From Hofstenia miamia (taxonomy: Eukaryota; Xenacoelomorpha; Acoela), in the NCBI GenBank assembly GCA_004352715.1, contig SCFE01000034.1:1278951-1342950 (forward strand): a stretch of 64,000 nucleotides of DNA, in the 5' to 3' direction. Below the pieces are notes generated by a model. The model was not told the DNA's origin. It saw only the letters and a list, made by a program, of their open reading frames with translations, and ran no database searches. Shown piece after piece: positions 12,050-23,300 of the stretch. The position numbers and the translations under genes are program-made. Each line of letters starts with the position of its first letter. Positions within the stretch are counted from its first letter, which is position 1.

Positions 12050-12503
12050 TCCTAACAAACCTCAACATGATGAATACAATAACAATAGCCATTAATGGAG
12101 TGATGTGAATAGCTACAATCAATACCGGAGCAGCAACAACACTGATGAATGTGCTACGAAATTGGGATTTCAATGAGAAGACATGAAGAATTGTAACAAA
12201 AGATTAATTAATGCGTCAGGGGATTATATCGACACTAAGGGAATGATAAACGTTGCACAAATGAGAATCGTGAACACAACATTTGAACAACCTTTGGTGG
12301 TGGTTGACACACACAATAATGCATTATCATACAAAGTCATATTGGGAAATGATTTTCTGACAAAAAATAGTTGTGTCATTAACTACGTGAACAAGACAAT
12401 AAAGGTAAGAGAAGAAGAAATGGAAATTGAAGAGAAGCATGAGAAACAGAAAACAATCATGTTTCAACTGCAAGAAGACATTCATTTACAGCCACATCAA
12501 TGA
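12050..12503 (+). pseudogene. pol: A2 protease region
   Basis: This is an aspartic protease remnant in the frame following gag. The motif reads INTGA, so the catalytic Asp is replaced by Asn. The flap-to-C-terminal part retains KRLINASGDYIDTKG and VILGNDFLTKNSCVINY. A TGA precedes the motif and a shift follows it. Confidence 0.8.
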
Positions 12504-12960
12504 AAGATGCACACAATTGGAACAGAAGCAAATATCACAGCCAACATAATGCTATATGACAATAAAGGCATCAACACCAAACGAGTTTCAATGCCATCTA
12601 GCGTTTGTACAATAAAAAACACAAAGGAAGGGTACCAATACTCAATTCCTATGAACCAGAACGTGAACCTGAAAAGATCCCAGATAAGAATATATGGAAA
12701 ATACATCAGAACTAACATCAGACTCATCTGGAAGGCAATGGAAGACGACGATGGAGCAAGTAATTTGCATGGTCGACTCAAGGACTTGCAAAGGAAAGCG
12801 GATAGTACTCCACATGGCCGACTCGAGGGCAAGTGGACAAACACCATCAAAGTCGCAAGTACTCCTAAAAGCTGATTCAAGGGCATTGGGACAAAAGCAG
12901 AAGAGGAAGATACACATAGGATACCAGATATAAATGATGAAGACTACCAACATCTAGAAG
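12504..12960 (+). repeat. A2 protease-RT linker with GACTCAAGG/GATTCAAGGG motifs
   Basis: The segment joins protease to RT. Its first part is conserved with A3 (NKGINTKRVSMPSSVC). Then come GTCGACTCAAGGACTTG (about 12773), CCGACTCGAGGGCA (about 12819) and GCTGATTCAAGGGCA (about 12871), related to the array between pol and ORF3. In one frame the motif reads ADSRA. Confidence 0.7.
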
Positions 12961-13800
12961 AGTGAGACATCAGGAAATTAAGAACACTTTTAGAAAAGCA
13001 TAAACGTATATTCAACTATATGGAGATAAGTGTTGGCCAAGCAGTAGGCGAAAAATGCAAAATCGTGACGACAATGGACAAACTGATCAAGCTGCCAGTC
13101 ATAAGAGTACCCAAGCAGCTAAAGGAAGAATACAATCGGATACTAGAAGAACTAATTGATAATAAGATCATCTGACTGAGTGAAAGCCCATATGCAGCAC
13201 CCACCATGTTCATAAAGCAGGGAAACAAGTACTGATTATGCATTGATTTCTGCAAACTCAATGAAGTGACAAAGAAAGATTTGTACCCTTTACCACAAAT
13301 AGAGGACATGCTCTATGAAGCCAGCAAACATAAATATTTTAGAACACTAGGACATAGAGAAGACAGCATTCATAACTCCATATGGACTGTACAAATGGAT
13401 TTATATGGCGTTGGGACTCTGCAACGTGCAAGCAACGTTTTAGATATGGCGTTGGGACTCTGCAACGTGCAAGCAACGTTCCAGAGATACATAACAAAGA
13501 TACTTAAGAACAAGACACATCAAATGGAAGAAGGAGTCAATGCCTATATAGACAACATCATAGTCACAAGCAACACAGTCCAAGAACACCTGAAAAAATT
13601 GGAGAGAACACTAATGATCTTAGAGAACACTGGACTCTGCATCAATGGAAATAAATGCGACATCCTCAAGGAGAAGATAGTGTTCTTTGGAAGAACAATA
13701 GAAAAGGGAAGGATCTGCATGAAGGATAATGGCCGAGAAATGATCTGGAAAATAGAGAAGCCAAATAACAAATAGGATATCCAGAGAATTATGGGATTTT
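12961..13800 (+). pseudogene. pol: A2 reverse transcriptase, partly deleted
   Basis: The N-terminal block YMEISVGQAVGEKCK and the CIDFCKLNEVTKKDLYPLP motif are present. The palm motif-A segment (DICKA in A3) is lost and replaced by a scrambled stretch at 13330-13480. That stretch includes a 37-bp direct duplication, 13403-13439 and 13444-13480. The polymerase box reads YIDN rather than YIDD (near 13541). It cannot be active. Confidence 0.85.
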
Positions 13801-14380
13801 TCAATTATTATGGAACCATCATCCCAAACATAGCAGGAAAAACGGCAAAGATGACTTGAGTAATGAGGAAGGCAGTTCCATTTGTATGGACATGGGAAGA
13901 ACAGGAGGAACTCGATAACATCAAGGAAGAGCTCGCGAAATTACCCTCCCTCAATACACCTGATTACAACAAAAAATTTATATTAGATTGCAATGCAAGC
14001 AAGGTGGCAATTGGAGCAACATTGGGCCAAATGAGAAATGGAAAAGAAGTGCCCATCCAGTTTTTCAGTCACAAGCTATGGGCCAGCAAAGAAAACTATG
14101 GCTCCACTAAAATAGAAATGCTCACGTTGATTTAAAGCATTAAAAAGTTTCAACACTTCCTCATAGGAAGGGAGTTCAGAGTATGAACAGACAACAGCAG
14201 TCTGGCCTGGTTGAAAAAGTTTTCAGGAGATAAATCCAGGATAGTGTCTTGGTAGATTGAGTACTTAAATGAATTCACATTCACAATCAAACATAGAAAA
14301 GGCACATTACATAATAATGCGGATTTCTGGACATCACTCCCAGAGTATGAAAGAGATGCAACAAAGACAGATGGAGAAAA
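13801..14380 (+). pseudogene. pol: A2 RNase H
   Basis: Gypsy RNase H with FILDCNASKVAIGATLGQM (Asn for Asp in DCD), VPIQFFSHKL and SKENYGSTKIEML. TAA interrupts at about 14133. The late Asp survives in the TDNSSLAWLKKF segment. A3 matches throughout. Confidence 0.82.
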
Positions 14381-16094
14381 GAAACAATTTCAGTTCCTGC
14401 CACACACTGAATACGAGGGGCTACCAGAAATAAATGTTGACAAAAAGGTTCAAGCAGTACTGCCAATACTAATAAGAGAAGAAATAACAGAGCAGGAGAT
14501 AGAAGACAAACAAAAAGACAATATAGTCCTAAGCAAGATCATCAAGAAGATCAAAGAACTGTGAACAACACTATCTAAGATAATGGCAGGTTACTACAAA
14601 CGCTACAAATGGAAGATCAACAAGAATGGACTGCTAAATGTCAAAGACAGAAACAATCGCATTGCAATACCAGACTATTTCAAGAGGGAACTAATACGTA
14701 AGATCCACGAGAAGGGCCACCTGGGAATAACACAGACAGAGAAAACATTTAATGCTTGTTTCATAACAACAGCCTTCAGGAAAGTCGTGGAAGACATCAT
14801 TAACAAATGCACTATATGCCTCCTAAACAATAAACAGCATTTCCCAACACAATGAGCGCCACTGGAAAAAATCATTGTGACACAACCCAATGAGATTCTT
14901 CACTTGCAGCTTAGTTGCTTTTGGATGATGCTACACTATCAGTACCTAATAGTTATGGTGGACAACTTCACCAAATACGCAAGGATGGTCCTGATGCAGA
15001 ACACCACAGCAGAAACCACAGCCGAACTAGTTCTAAAAGAATGGATATTGAGACTGGGACCAATGGAGATGATTATAACAGACAAAGGGCCACAGTTTGA
15101 AAGTGGACTATTTCAAGAAATGGCAAAATTATTAGAAATCACAAGTAAACGCACAACGGCCTATCATCCTCAGGCAAACGGAGCAGTGGAGCAACTTAAC
15201 CAAACATTGATTAAGCTGATTAGCATGGCAACAACACAAATAGGAGGAAATAAATGGAGAGAGGTTATAGAAATGATCGAATACTATTACAATACATCGG
15301 TACATGCAACAACCGGGGTATCACCATTCAAAGCCATGTTCGGGAGAGAGGCGACAACCCCACTATCAATGCAGTATACCAATTACAGCAGTAAATTGGA
15401 CAACACATACATACAACAACTAAGGAATCAGATCACGGGAATCCACAAAACGATGTGTCACAACATTAAGAAGTCAGCAGTGAGACAACAACGCAACTAT
15501 AATAAAAAAATTTATGGTCACACACATAAGGTAGGTGATAAAGTATACGAGTTCACCCTGATTAAACTTGTAGACACAAACCAAGTCTGGAAGTTGAAAA
15601 CAGTATGGTCTGGCCCACACACAATAACACAAACATTGCTGAACAACAAATACATGTTAGACAACAATAGACTATTACATTTTCAAAATCTGAAGAGAGC
15701 AACAGCGGACATTGAAGAAACAAAAATAGATGACAAGGCTGAATTTAAAATATGCCAAATCAATGGCAACGAGGTTGTATACGATATGTATGATTTAGAT
15801 AGTGTGCATGAAGAAGAATTCGAGGATGAATACATACTGGAAACCACGGATGATGACCTGAGTAGAAGAATACTACCTCAGAGGGCAGCAAGAAATAAAC
15901 CTATATATGACCCTGAGACATGGGATATAAATTTACTAACTGCATTTAGGAAAATAAAAGGAAATGATGCACCAACTGATGAAGAAGAGAGTGTGCAGAG
16001 CCCAGCAGACAGAAGGACTCTCAACAACAAACAGAAGGAGGAGGATACGGAGAAGTTCTCAAACCGGAAGTCAGATCAAAGGCAGAAGGGATGA
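14381..16094 (+). pseudogene. pol: A2 integrase
   Basis: The N-terminal zinc finger shows HEKGHLGITQ and NKCTICL (HHCC). After a stop at about 14852 a long open stretch (14877-16094, 405 codons) holds the core and C-terminus. The first catalytic Asp is lost: LHLQLSC replaces VHIDLK. The second Asp (ITDKGPQFES) and Glu (GAVEQLN) remain. The C-terminal region contains KLKTVWSGP and RAARNKPIYDPETWD. This is the best-preserved integrase C-terminus in the window. Confidence 0.9.
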
Positions 16095-16580
16095 GAATGA
16101 AGTGCCAATGAATAGACAATGTAGAGTGAGATGGCGTCCTGGTAGTCCTCAAGGCCAATTCAAGGGCAGAGAGACAAACGGACAAAAAGCCTCTCCCACC
16201 AGGGATCTGCACCACTGATTCAAGGGCACACAGAAAACTGGTGCGCAGCACAACTTTCCTTCCCACAGTCCACTTTGCTGATTCAAGGGCAGTGAGACAC
16301 GCAGAGATCCAGAGGAAGGTGTAAGTGGTGGAAGAACCTTGGAGATACGAAAGCGATTCAAGGCTGATGTTATCTCATCCAGAACCACAGCTGGTCAAGT
16401 GCCGATACAAGTAACTGCTAGCTGATTCAAGGGTAAAGCAGTAGAAAATATCAGCACAGATTCACAGCCTCCGGACTGTGAACCAAGCACCAGTAGATTA
16501 CCATTTAGGATGACCCGCTACACACCTCCTCAGATACAACTTCAGAATGAACTGTAAGGTTGAAAGAGAGAGAAAAGCAG
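16095..16580 (+). repeat. A2 pol-ORF3 linker with GATTCAAGGG array
   Basis: This holds the same array as in A1: motif copies near 16154, 16215, 16278, 16356 and 16420, with similar spacing. No protein domain is recognisable. The motif positions are kept although the flanking sequence has diverged. Confidence 0.8.
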
Positions 16581-19500
16581 ATGTCAAAAATAGATGGGGA
16601 AACATTACACCCCTATTTTATGGGAACATCAAAGATGCGCTACAATGCATTTGCAAAATTATTGCTGGAAACAAAGTCCCACATATGAAAAGTCGCAAGG
16701 ATCAAGGGAAAATTCTTACCAATTGTGCTTGATGCCAACAATAGGCCAAAAGTCAATGTAATTATCAGCTATCCACAGGAAATGAATGAAATGCTAGAAA
16801 GGCCATACATGCACAGTATGGTGCACGTTGTTTTCGATGATGCATTCACATTAGATACAGCCCAAGCAATAATGGCATATAAAGATAAAATCGCGGAGAT
16901 ACCAGAGATCAACATGGATGCAGATAATCTCACAATTATACACATCCTGAAACAAAAAGAATATACGAAAGCATTACAAAAGAAGGTAGATGACACAACT
17001 AGGATGGCAAGAGTACAAAATGTCAGAATTGTACTAATAACAATTACAACAGAAGAAGAGATTCCTGACCACCTGGAAAATGCATTTCAGATGGGAGAAA
17101 ATATCTTCCCATGGGAAAAATCAGATAAAAACACAATGATCCCAGAACTGATACACCTGGATTTACAAATAGACTATTGGGAGCAAATTTACCAAATCAT
17201 GGTAGACCCGTGCATAGCAATTGATTTGTACAGGCAAACAAAAACTATAGAGCTAACAACGGATACAGAGGGCATTGAGAAAGCAAACATGCTGTTTATA
17301 AAGTGCAGCCTCACACAACATCAGGAACATCTACAACAGATTCAAACGATTTGGAAAACAATGAAATTACAACAAAAAGTAGAGGAGGGCTGGCCTAAGA
17401 TAAGAATTGACGCACCATCCCGAAAGTTCCACAAATCAATTGAAATGGCATTAATGGAAATAAACTGAGCCTATGAATTAAACACAAAGAAATTACTTTA
17501 AACAAATGATATTTGAGGAAAAGAACACACCAGAGATATGTTTCAGAACTACAGCATGGATATTAGCCATCTTTACAACAGAAGAAGTGGAACTAAAATT
17601 GCTGATCTCACGACAAACCCGGCACAGGTTGACAAAAGCAAAGAGATATGAAATCATGATATCCCCAATCAATACACAGATGAATAACTGGTTACTAAAG
17701 GGACATACTGGAAAACTGGAATTGCTGACAAAACAGAAAAACCAGTACAAGTAATGGAAAAAATACTGAGCAGGATAATCATGCAAGAAAATCTGTTGGG
17801 GAAAATATCATTGATAAGCATCGCTAACAAGACGGGGATATGCCCCCAGTAAAATTACTATATTTGAAGAGCTGATGAGAAAATATATGTGGGGAGCAAC
17901 ATCTGAGACACGGGTGAAACAGCTTCAAAACCAGCCATGGCTCACAACCAAAAAGATCATAAAAAGAAAACTTGTGAGCACAGCAGAAATTCGAAATATA
18001 ATAACACAGAAAAATGTGCAGAACATATTAGATTACGAAATGAGACATTATGAAAAAGACAGTCCGCAATGCACATTCACTAAGATCCTCAGAAGCGCCG
18101 AAATGATGAAGAGAGGAGGAATTACAGAACTGGTAGAGGTGTGTGAAATGGTCACAAAGTCCCAAGCAGAAATGCTGGAAGAAGAACAACTATTGACATC
18201 ATCTAGATTATTGCTATCCCCCAAAACACAACAAATGATCGACAGAATTAATATAGAAAAGTGGGGAGAAATCAGTCCAGCCAAGACCATCAAGTGGATT
18301 GATGCAGACGACGAGCGTTTCTTGGTCAAAGTTAAAATAACAAAAGAGTCAAAAGACATAAAAGAAAGAAACTTCCAGTGTATCAGAGAACAACAAACTG
18401 TAGCAACGATGAAACTTATGTTTACCGAAGCTTTTACATGAACAGAACTTGAGGAACTATTACGACCATATAATCAACTCTCCATCAACATTGAGTGCAT
18501 TACTTCAAGAGTAGAAATGACAGAAGAACTGCAGTTAAAGCTAAGTCGAAAGGGACTAACTCAGGCATTCTGGGATACGATTCCTGAAGTAAAAATGAAC
18601 TACCCCGCCACCATAGGCTTAGCAACAGCGTCAACCACAGAAGGCACTTACTGGCACCATAGGTTAAGCAACAGCGTCAACCACAGAAGGCACTTACTGG
18701 CACATAGAACGAGAGATTGAGACGAAACTCCTCATCTGCACACCACCAGAGACTATCGCAATACCAATGGTCCTCCCACATTGGAGAATACCGAAGGACA
18801 TCAAGGTCGCAAAAACATTCTTTCATGAGTACAGATCGTACATGAACACTGAAAAGAAAGCGAAAGCCATAGTCGACAGAGAGGACTACAAAAAGTCAAA
18901 AGTGATATTGTTACAACAGAATAACAAAGAACAAGTCTATATCAAAGGCACAATAATGCCGGATCAACTGTACACACACGGGAAACCAATAAATGTACAG
19001 CTACAAGATTTGAGAAATGAAATTGAAGAAAGAAATCCAAGAGCAATAATGTTATTATCTGGAGTGAATGATATAGTTTGGACTGATATATGGGAGAAAA
19101 GATACCAATACTACGAAGTCACCAAAAGGGTTGAAATCATTACGATGATGAGACTAAATAAGAACGACCCCAATACAATCACAGAGGAAGAAGTCAGAAA
19201 CAACATTAGCTTTTTCTACAAGGATGTGATGAACACTCAAAGTTTAAGAAAAGTTTTCATGTTCTTTTACCCTGATAACCAGATTAAGGAAGACTTAGCA
19301 CACACAAGTAGAGCCAACACACAGATGACTCTTATGATCAGAATCAAGGGAATTCAGTTATATCAAAAATATTATGACATCTTCTCACAGAAAATCAACG
19401 AGTTGAGAGAGCTAACACTGATAGCAGAAGATATTAGAGAAACCTGGTTCCTAAGATATGCGAATGTTACAACAACAGAAAGAGAAGCAGTGCTAAAGAT

Positions 19501-19633
19501 GACAAAACAGGCGGAATTCATAAAAACAATGTGGTCTGATCAACAGGCAGAAATGATAATTCGAAAAGCAGACACTCTGGTACATGGAGAACGAGCTGTG
19601 CTAAAAATAACACAAGCTGAGGGGGGCGTGTAG
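16581..19633 (+). pseudogene. A2 ORF3, nearly full-length example of the unknown third ORF
   Basis: This is the most complete copy, about 1017 codons from MSKIDGETLHPYF to its end, broken by a few stops (16686, 17466, 18441) and shifts. The largest open parts are 16725-17468, 17875-18441 and 18767-19633. Blocks shared with B3 include FWDTIPEVKMNYPATIG, RYQYYEVTKRVEIITMM and IKGIQLYQKYYDIFSQKIN. There is no signal peptide, transmembrane helix, zinc knuckle or known catalytic motif. The terminal frame runs through the polypurine tract, and its stop codon TAG is provided by the first five bases of the LTR (TGTAG). A 46-bp direct duplication (18611-18656 and 18657-18702) disturbs the middle. Its role is unknown. 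Confidence 0.88.
19617..19628 (+). promoter_or_regulatory. Polypurine tract of A2
   Basis: GCTGAGGGGGGCG lies immediately before the LTR start and should prime plus-strand DNA synthesis. A very similar GGGGGGCA precedes the family B LTR at 40505. Confidence 0.8.
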
Positions 19634-20695
19634 CATCATCCAAAATAAAACAGAAATAAGCTGCAAATGTCACAGAAGATACTAAGATCGAAAAGAAGTG
19701 ATTAAAAAATATTATGATTAAATCAAGTGTGATTATTTCAGTTTGATTTGTATACTGCAACCAAGAGAATAACATGTGTCAAAAAAGAGATAATTGTATC
19801 TGTTGATAAAAACATTTTTGACAAATTGTCGCTTACATTATTTTTAGCCACCATCTTGGCAGACGTTTAAATTTGAATCAACAGGTACTTCTCTTCAAAT
19901 TACTTTAAATACAATTCAAACCATTGTAATAGTTGATAAAGTATTTTACTTAGAATTCTTATTATTTCATCTTATTAACGGTTTGATTATTTAATACGAT
20001 GTTGAGCTAATCAAGCAGTGTTTAGTAGTGGTCTGGATACATCACAGGGAATGGGGTTTTTCTCATGATTAGCCGACTAGCATTTCCAACTACATGTATT
20101 AGATAATTAATTCTCAACAAACGGTTGGATAACCAAACCTTAGGGATTATCTTAATATATTTTCAGATCCAAATTAATGACCTATAATCAACTGATAATG
20201 ACCTTACATGTAGTAATTGTAAATGTAGGTTAGGAAGTTGTTCAATATTTATTTAATAAAGCCATTATATTTCAGTAATTGCTACATACAATATTGAATG
20301 AACAACTAGTGACAGTTTCTGGTTGCAAATAGATATAACACTTTCACACAATAGAGATTAAGTCGAGTTATGTCATGCCTTGAGTAAGCACCAAGCTAAT
20401 GTAGGGTACACTTAAGCTATCTTGATTGAGCTTAGAAGTGGCACTCAAGCATTGGAAGGAATGGTGAAATTGGATGTGGAGATCCGCTTCAGGCAGATGC
20501 CCACTGAAAGATCGATGCAGAGCTTACCGCATTGTTTCGTCACCTAAAAAGTGAATAGTTATTGATGGTTACATAATGTAATAGATGAAACTAAGCAAGC
20601 AGTAACAATAAGTAAATCCTTACCCGCAATAACACAGTCAATGCTACAAGGTAACAGTGAATCAATGGTGATAAAGCCTGGTACAGGATATTACA
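19629..20695 (+). mobile_element. A2 3' LTR, complete
   Basis: This 1067-bp LTR starts TGTAGCATCATCC and ends GGATATTACA, with short inverted ends TGTA/TACA. The polypurine tract abuts it on the left. The sequence on its right is not a PBS, so this is a 3' LTR. It abuts the minus-strand B2 copy. Confidence 0.9.
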
Positions 20696-21345
20696 TTATT
20701 AGCTTTTGGTCTACTGCTAATCTGTGAGTAGGGATTTTCTTGCACAACAGTAGATCTGTATATATCAGTTTGGTGATGGAGATTAGATTGGTATGGTACA
20801 TTGAGATGGGGCAGTAACCTTCACAATATAATATGATGAAATTTTCCATATGGAAATACAAGCTTTAAAGTTGTTCTGGTATCTCCTTTTCATATTGCTT
20901 TCTTAAGATCATAACTAATCATATTTTTTTGAATTTCACTATGTTATAGGCAATTTCAATCTGTTCCATAATTTTCTCATTTTTTACTTTATTCACATAA
21001 AAAAAATAGATGACTAGTAGGTTGGGAAAATCTATGTTGACACATGCAAATTTTTAATTGGATTTCCATTATTTAGAAACTGTCATAAATGCTTTATGGT
21101 GAAATCTTTGTTGGAGGAGGTATGTACAGTGCTTCTCCAATAGTGTCTACTTAATCCTTCACACATCTTAGAATCATAGCATATGATTGTGTTAAATTTT
21201 GTTTGGTCTTCAGCATCCATAACAAATGGGATCAAATTGATGGAGCATGTGAGGTTCTTGTTGTTGTAGGTCCATCACAACTTGTTTTGAGTTTATTCTG
21301 ATATATTATCTCCGAGAAAATGGGTGGCTCAGTGTGTAGCTATAA
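20696..21345 (-). pseudogene. B2 ORF3, distal fragment
   Basis: Read on the minus strand, this aligns with 37480-38090 of B3 ORF3, for example around the TTCCATATGGAAAA stretch near 20850 and 37975. It carries stops. It is the continuation of the ORF3 start at 22819-22850, separated by a nested insertion, and is cut on the left by the A2 LTR. Confidence 0.8.
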
Positions 21346-22818
21346 TGTAGAATCACAGAGGAGCTCTAGCTACTCTAGTGGCACTGTGTAACTCAAGAGT
21401 TTAGATCAAAGGTTGCAAAGTCTACCATAGCAGAGAGTGACCTGCATTCCAACAGAGAAAACATATATTGGTGGTTCACTGATTTCACCAAACAAATATA
21501 GAGATTCCATTCAATAAAGACCAAAATTAGTAAGAACATTGTTGAAGCTTGGTGAAAGCTTCAAAGCACAGAACTGCAGTGTCAAAATAACATGAGAGGC
21601 AAAGTTATGCATTGATTGGTAGTGAAGTCAATTCACAGGCAGGGGAAACAACTATCCCAGCTGGCTCACACAAAAGAGAAAGAACAAAACCAAATACAAT
21701 ATAGAAAAAATAATGGCTGATCACTATGTTGCAATCACAGGCAAAAATCAGATGACCACTTTGGTATGTACACAAACTTCATGATCAGAGTTCATCTCCA
21801 GGCATCAATTTGCCTGCACAATTCAACAGAATAGAGTAGAGAGTTTAACTGACACCCTAATTTGTCCAATATCATGTCAGGGTCACCATGTAGAATCATG
21901 GGGGAGCTCTAGCTACTCTAGCAGTACTGGGTACCTCAAGAGTTTAGATTGAAGGTTGCAAAGTCTACCATAGCAGAGAGTGACCCACATTCTAACAGAG
22001 AAAACATACATTGGTGGTTCACTGATTTTGAAAAACAAATACAGAGATTCCATTCCATAAAGAACTCCAGCAGTGACCAATTCACATGGCATCACACCAA
22101 AGCCATATCTTTGAGGCCATCCTTATTTGCCATGCTGCTAATTGTGTGTCTCAAGTATTAATTTCTAGCTTAATAAACAATTTATCTCAGAGTTCTCTTA
22201 TCTCAGCTCATGTAAATAAATAAAGGTTACATAATTACTGTGCATTCACATTTGTAATGGCATAGTATATTTGCAAGGTGTTAGTTATTAAGTGTATGTA
22301 CAAACAAATCAAATAAAAGATGGTATTCCCTACATGTAATCATAACCTAAAGTGACCATGATTCAGGCTGTCACTATTAAGGAGCTATTTTTCACCAGAT
22401 CTTAATAATTATCATTACCAGATCTTTGACAATGAATCTAAAATGGGTTAGAGATAATTAAATGAAAAAGACTGAATGCAGTTTGAAGGAAGCTAAATTT
22501 ATTCTGTGCTTCACTACAGCAAACTCAAATATTTATTACAAAAATCTGTAAATTATTACCTGGATACTGTTTACAGTTACAAAACACAATTTCTTTCAAA
22601 AAGTTAAAATGAGCAATCACATGTAATTTAAATCAAGGGGACAAATACTAACACTATCAAATAACTATGCTCAAAAATACAAATAATTGATTTAAAAGAA
22701 ATTGATACAGATAGGTAGCAACAAATCATGGAATCAGGAGATCAAAAAGAGGCAACACTATTTTCAGAGTGCTGAAATAATAATAAAATCAAAAAAGTAG
22801 GCCCTGAGTGACTCTACA
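21346..22818 (-). mobile_element. Nested family B insertion inside B2 ORF3, with 4-bp target duplication
   Basis: In minus orientation this has a 5' LTR at 22818-21889 (TGTAGAGTCACTCAGGGCC to GATTCTACA), a PBS-like TGGTGACCCTGACATGAT at 21888-21871, about 330 bp of internal sequence, and then only the terminal 200 bp of a 3' LTR (21544-21346). Most of the internal region is deleted. The flanking ATAA at 21342-21345 and 22819-22822 is a 4-bp target site duplication, and the host ORF3 sequence is continuous once the insertion is ignored. Confidence 0.88.
21871..21888 (-). promoter_or_regulatory. Primer-binding site of the nested family B element
   Basis: TGGTGACCCTGACATGAT follows the LTR end CTACA on the minus strand. 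It begins with the TGG expected for pairing with a tRNA 3' CCA. The same site follows the LTR at 46910. Which tRNA pairs with it was not checked. Confidence 0.7.
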
Positions 22819-23300
22819 ATAAAGTATGGGTGAAGAATCTCATCACCAATCTTCAACATTATCTTCTTGTGATCCTCTGCTTTCCTTGATCAAATAGTAG
22901 ACATAGCTGTGGAAGAACTAAAAGATTTCAAAGGGGCTATCAAATCACTCATTTGGGGGTTATTTACATTTTGTATATCACTAAAAGGGGTATGTAAGTT
23001 TGAGACATTTTTGTGCACCAGCTCTTCTCATGCTTGTGGATACACTCTTCTCCCCACACAGTAGCAAGATCAGGACATTTCTGCTGCTGTCTCCTCTCCT
23101 AGTTATGGGACCACTCTTCCCCCACACAAGGTCAGAATCTCCTCAGCACCTTCATGTTGCCCCTGTTTTCAATCATGTGCCTCATCAAGCTGAGATACTT
23201 GTCTCTCTTGCCTAGTTGAGGCATCAGCATCATCTGTTCTACTTACCATTTTCCTTCTCACTACCTGGTGGGATGGTGGGGCTGGCAACTCTCATTTTTT
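22819..23300 (-). pseudogene. B2 pol-ORF3 linker and ORF3 start
   Basis: On the minus strand the ORF3 N-terminus appears near 22850-22820 as KIGDEILHPYF, matching KVGNEILHLYF in B3 and SKIDGETLHPYF in family A. The linker before it (about 22870-23290) has no clear domain. The plus-strand ORFs at 23000-23434 are antisense shadows. Confidence 0.72.
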
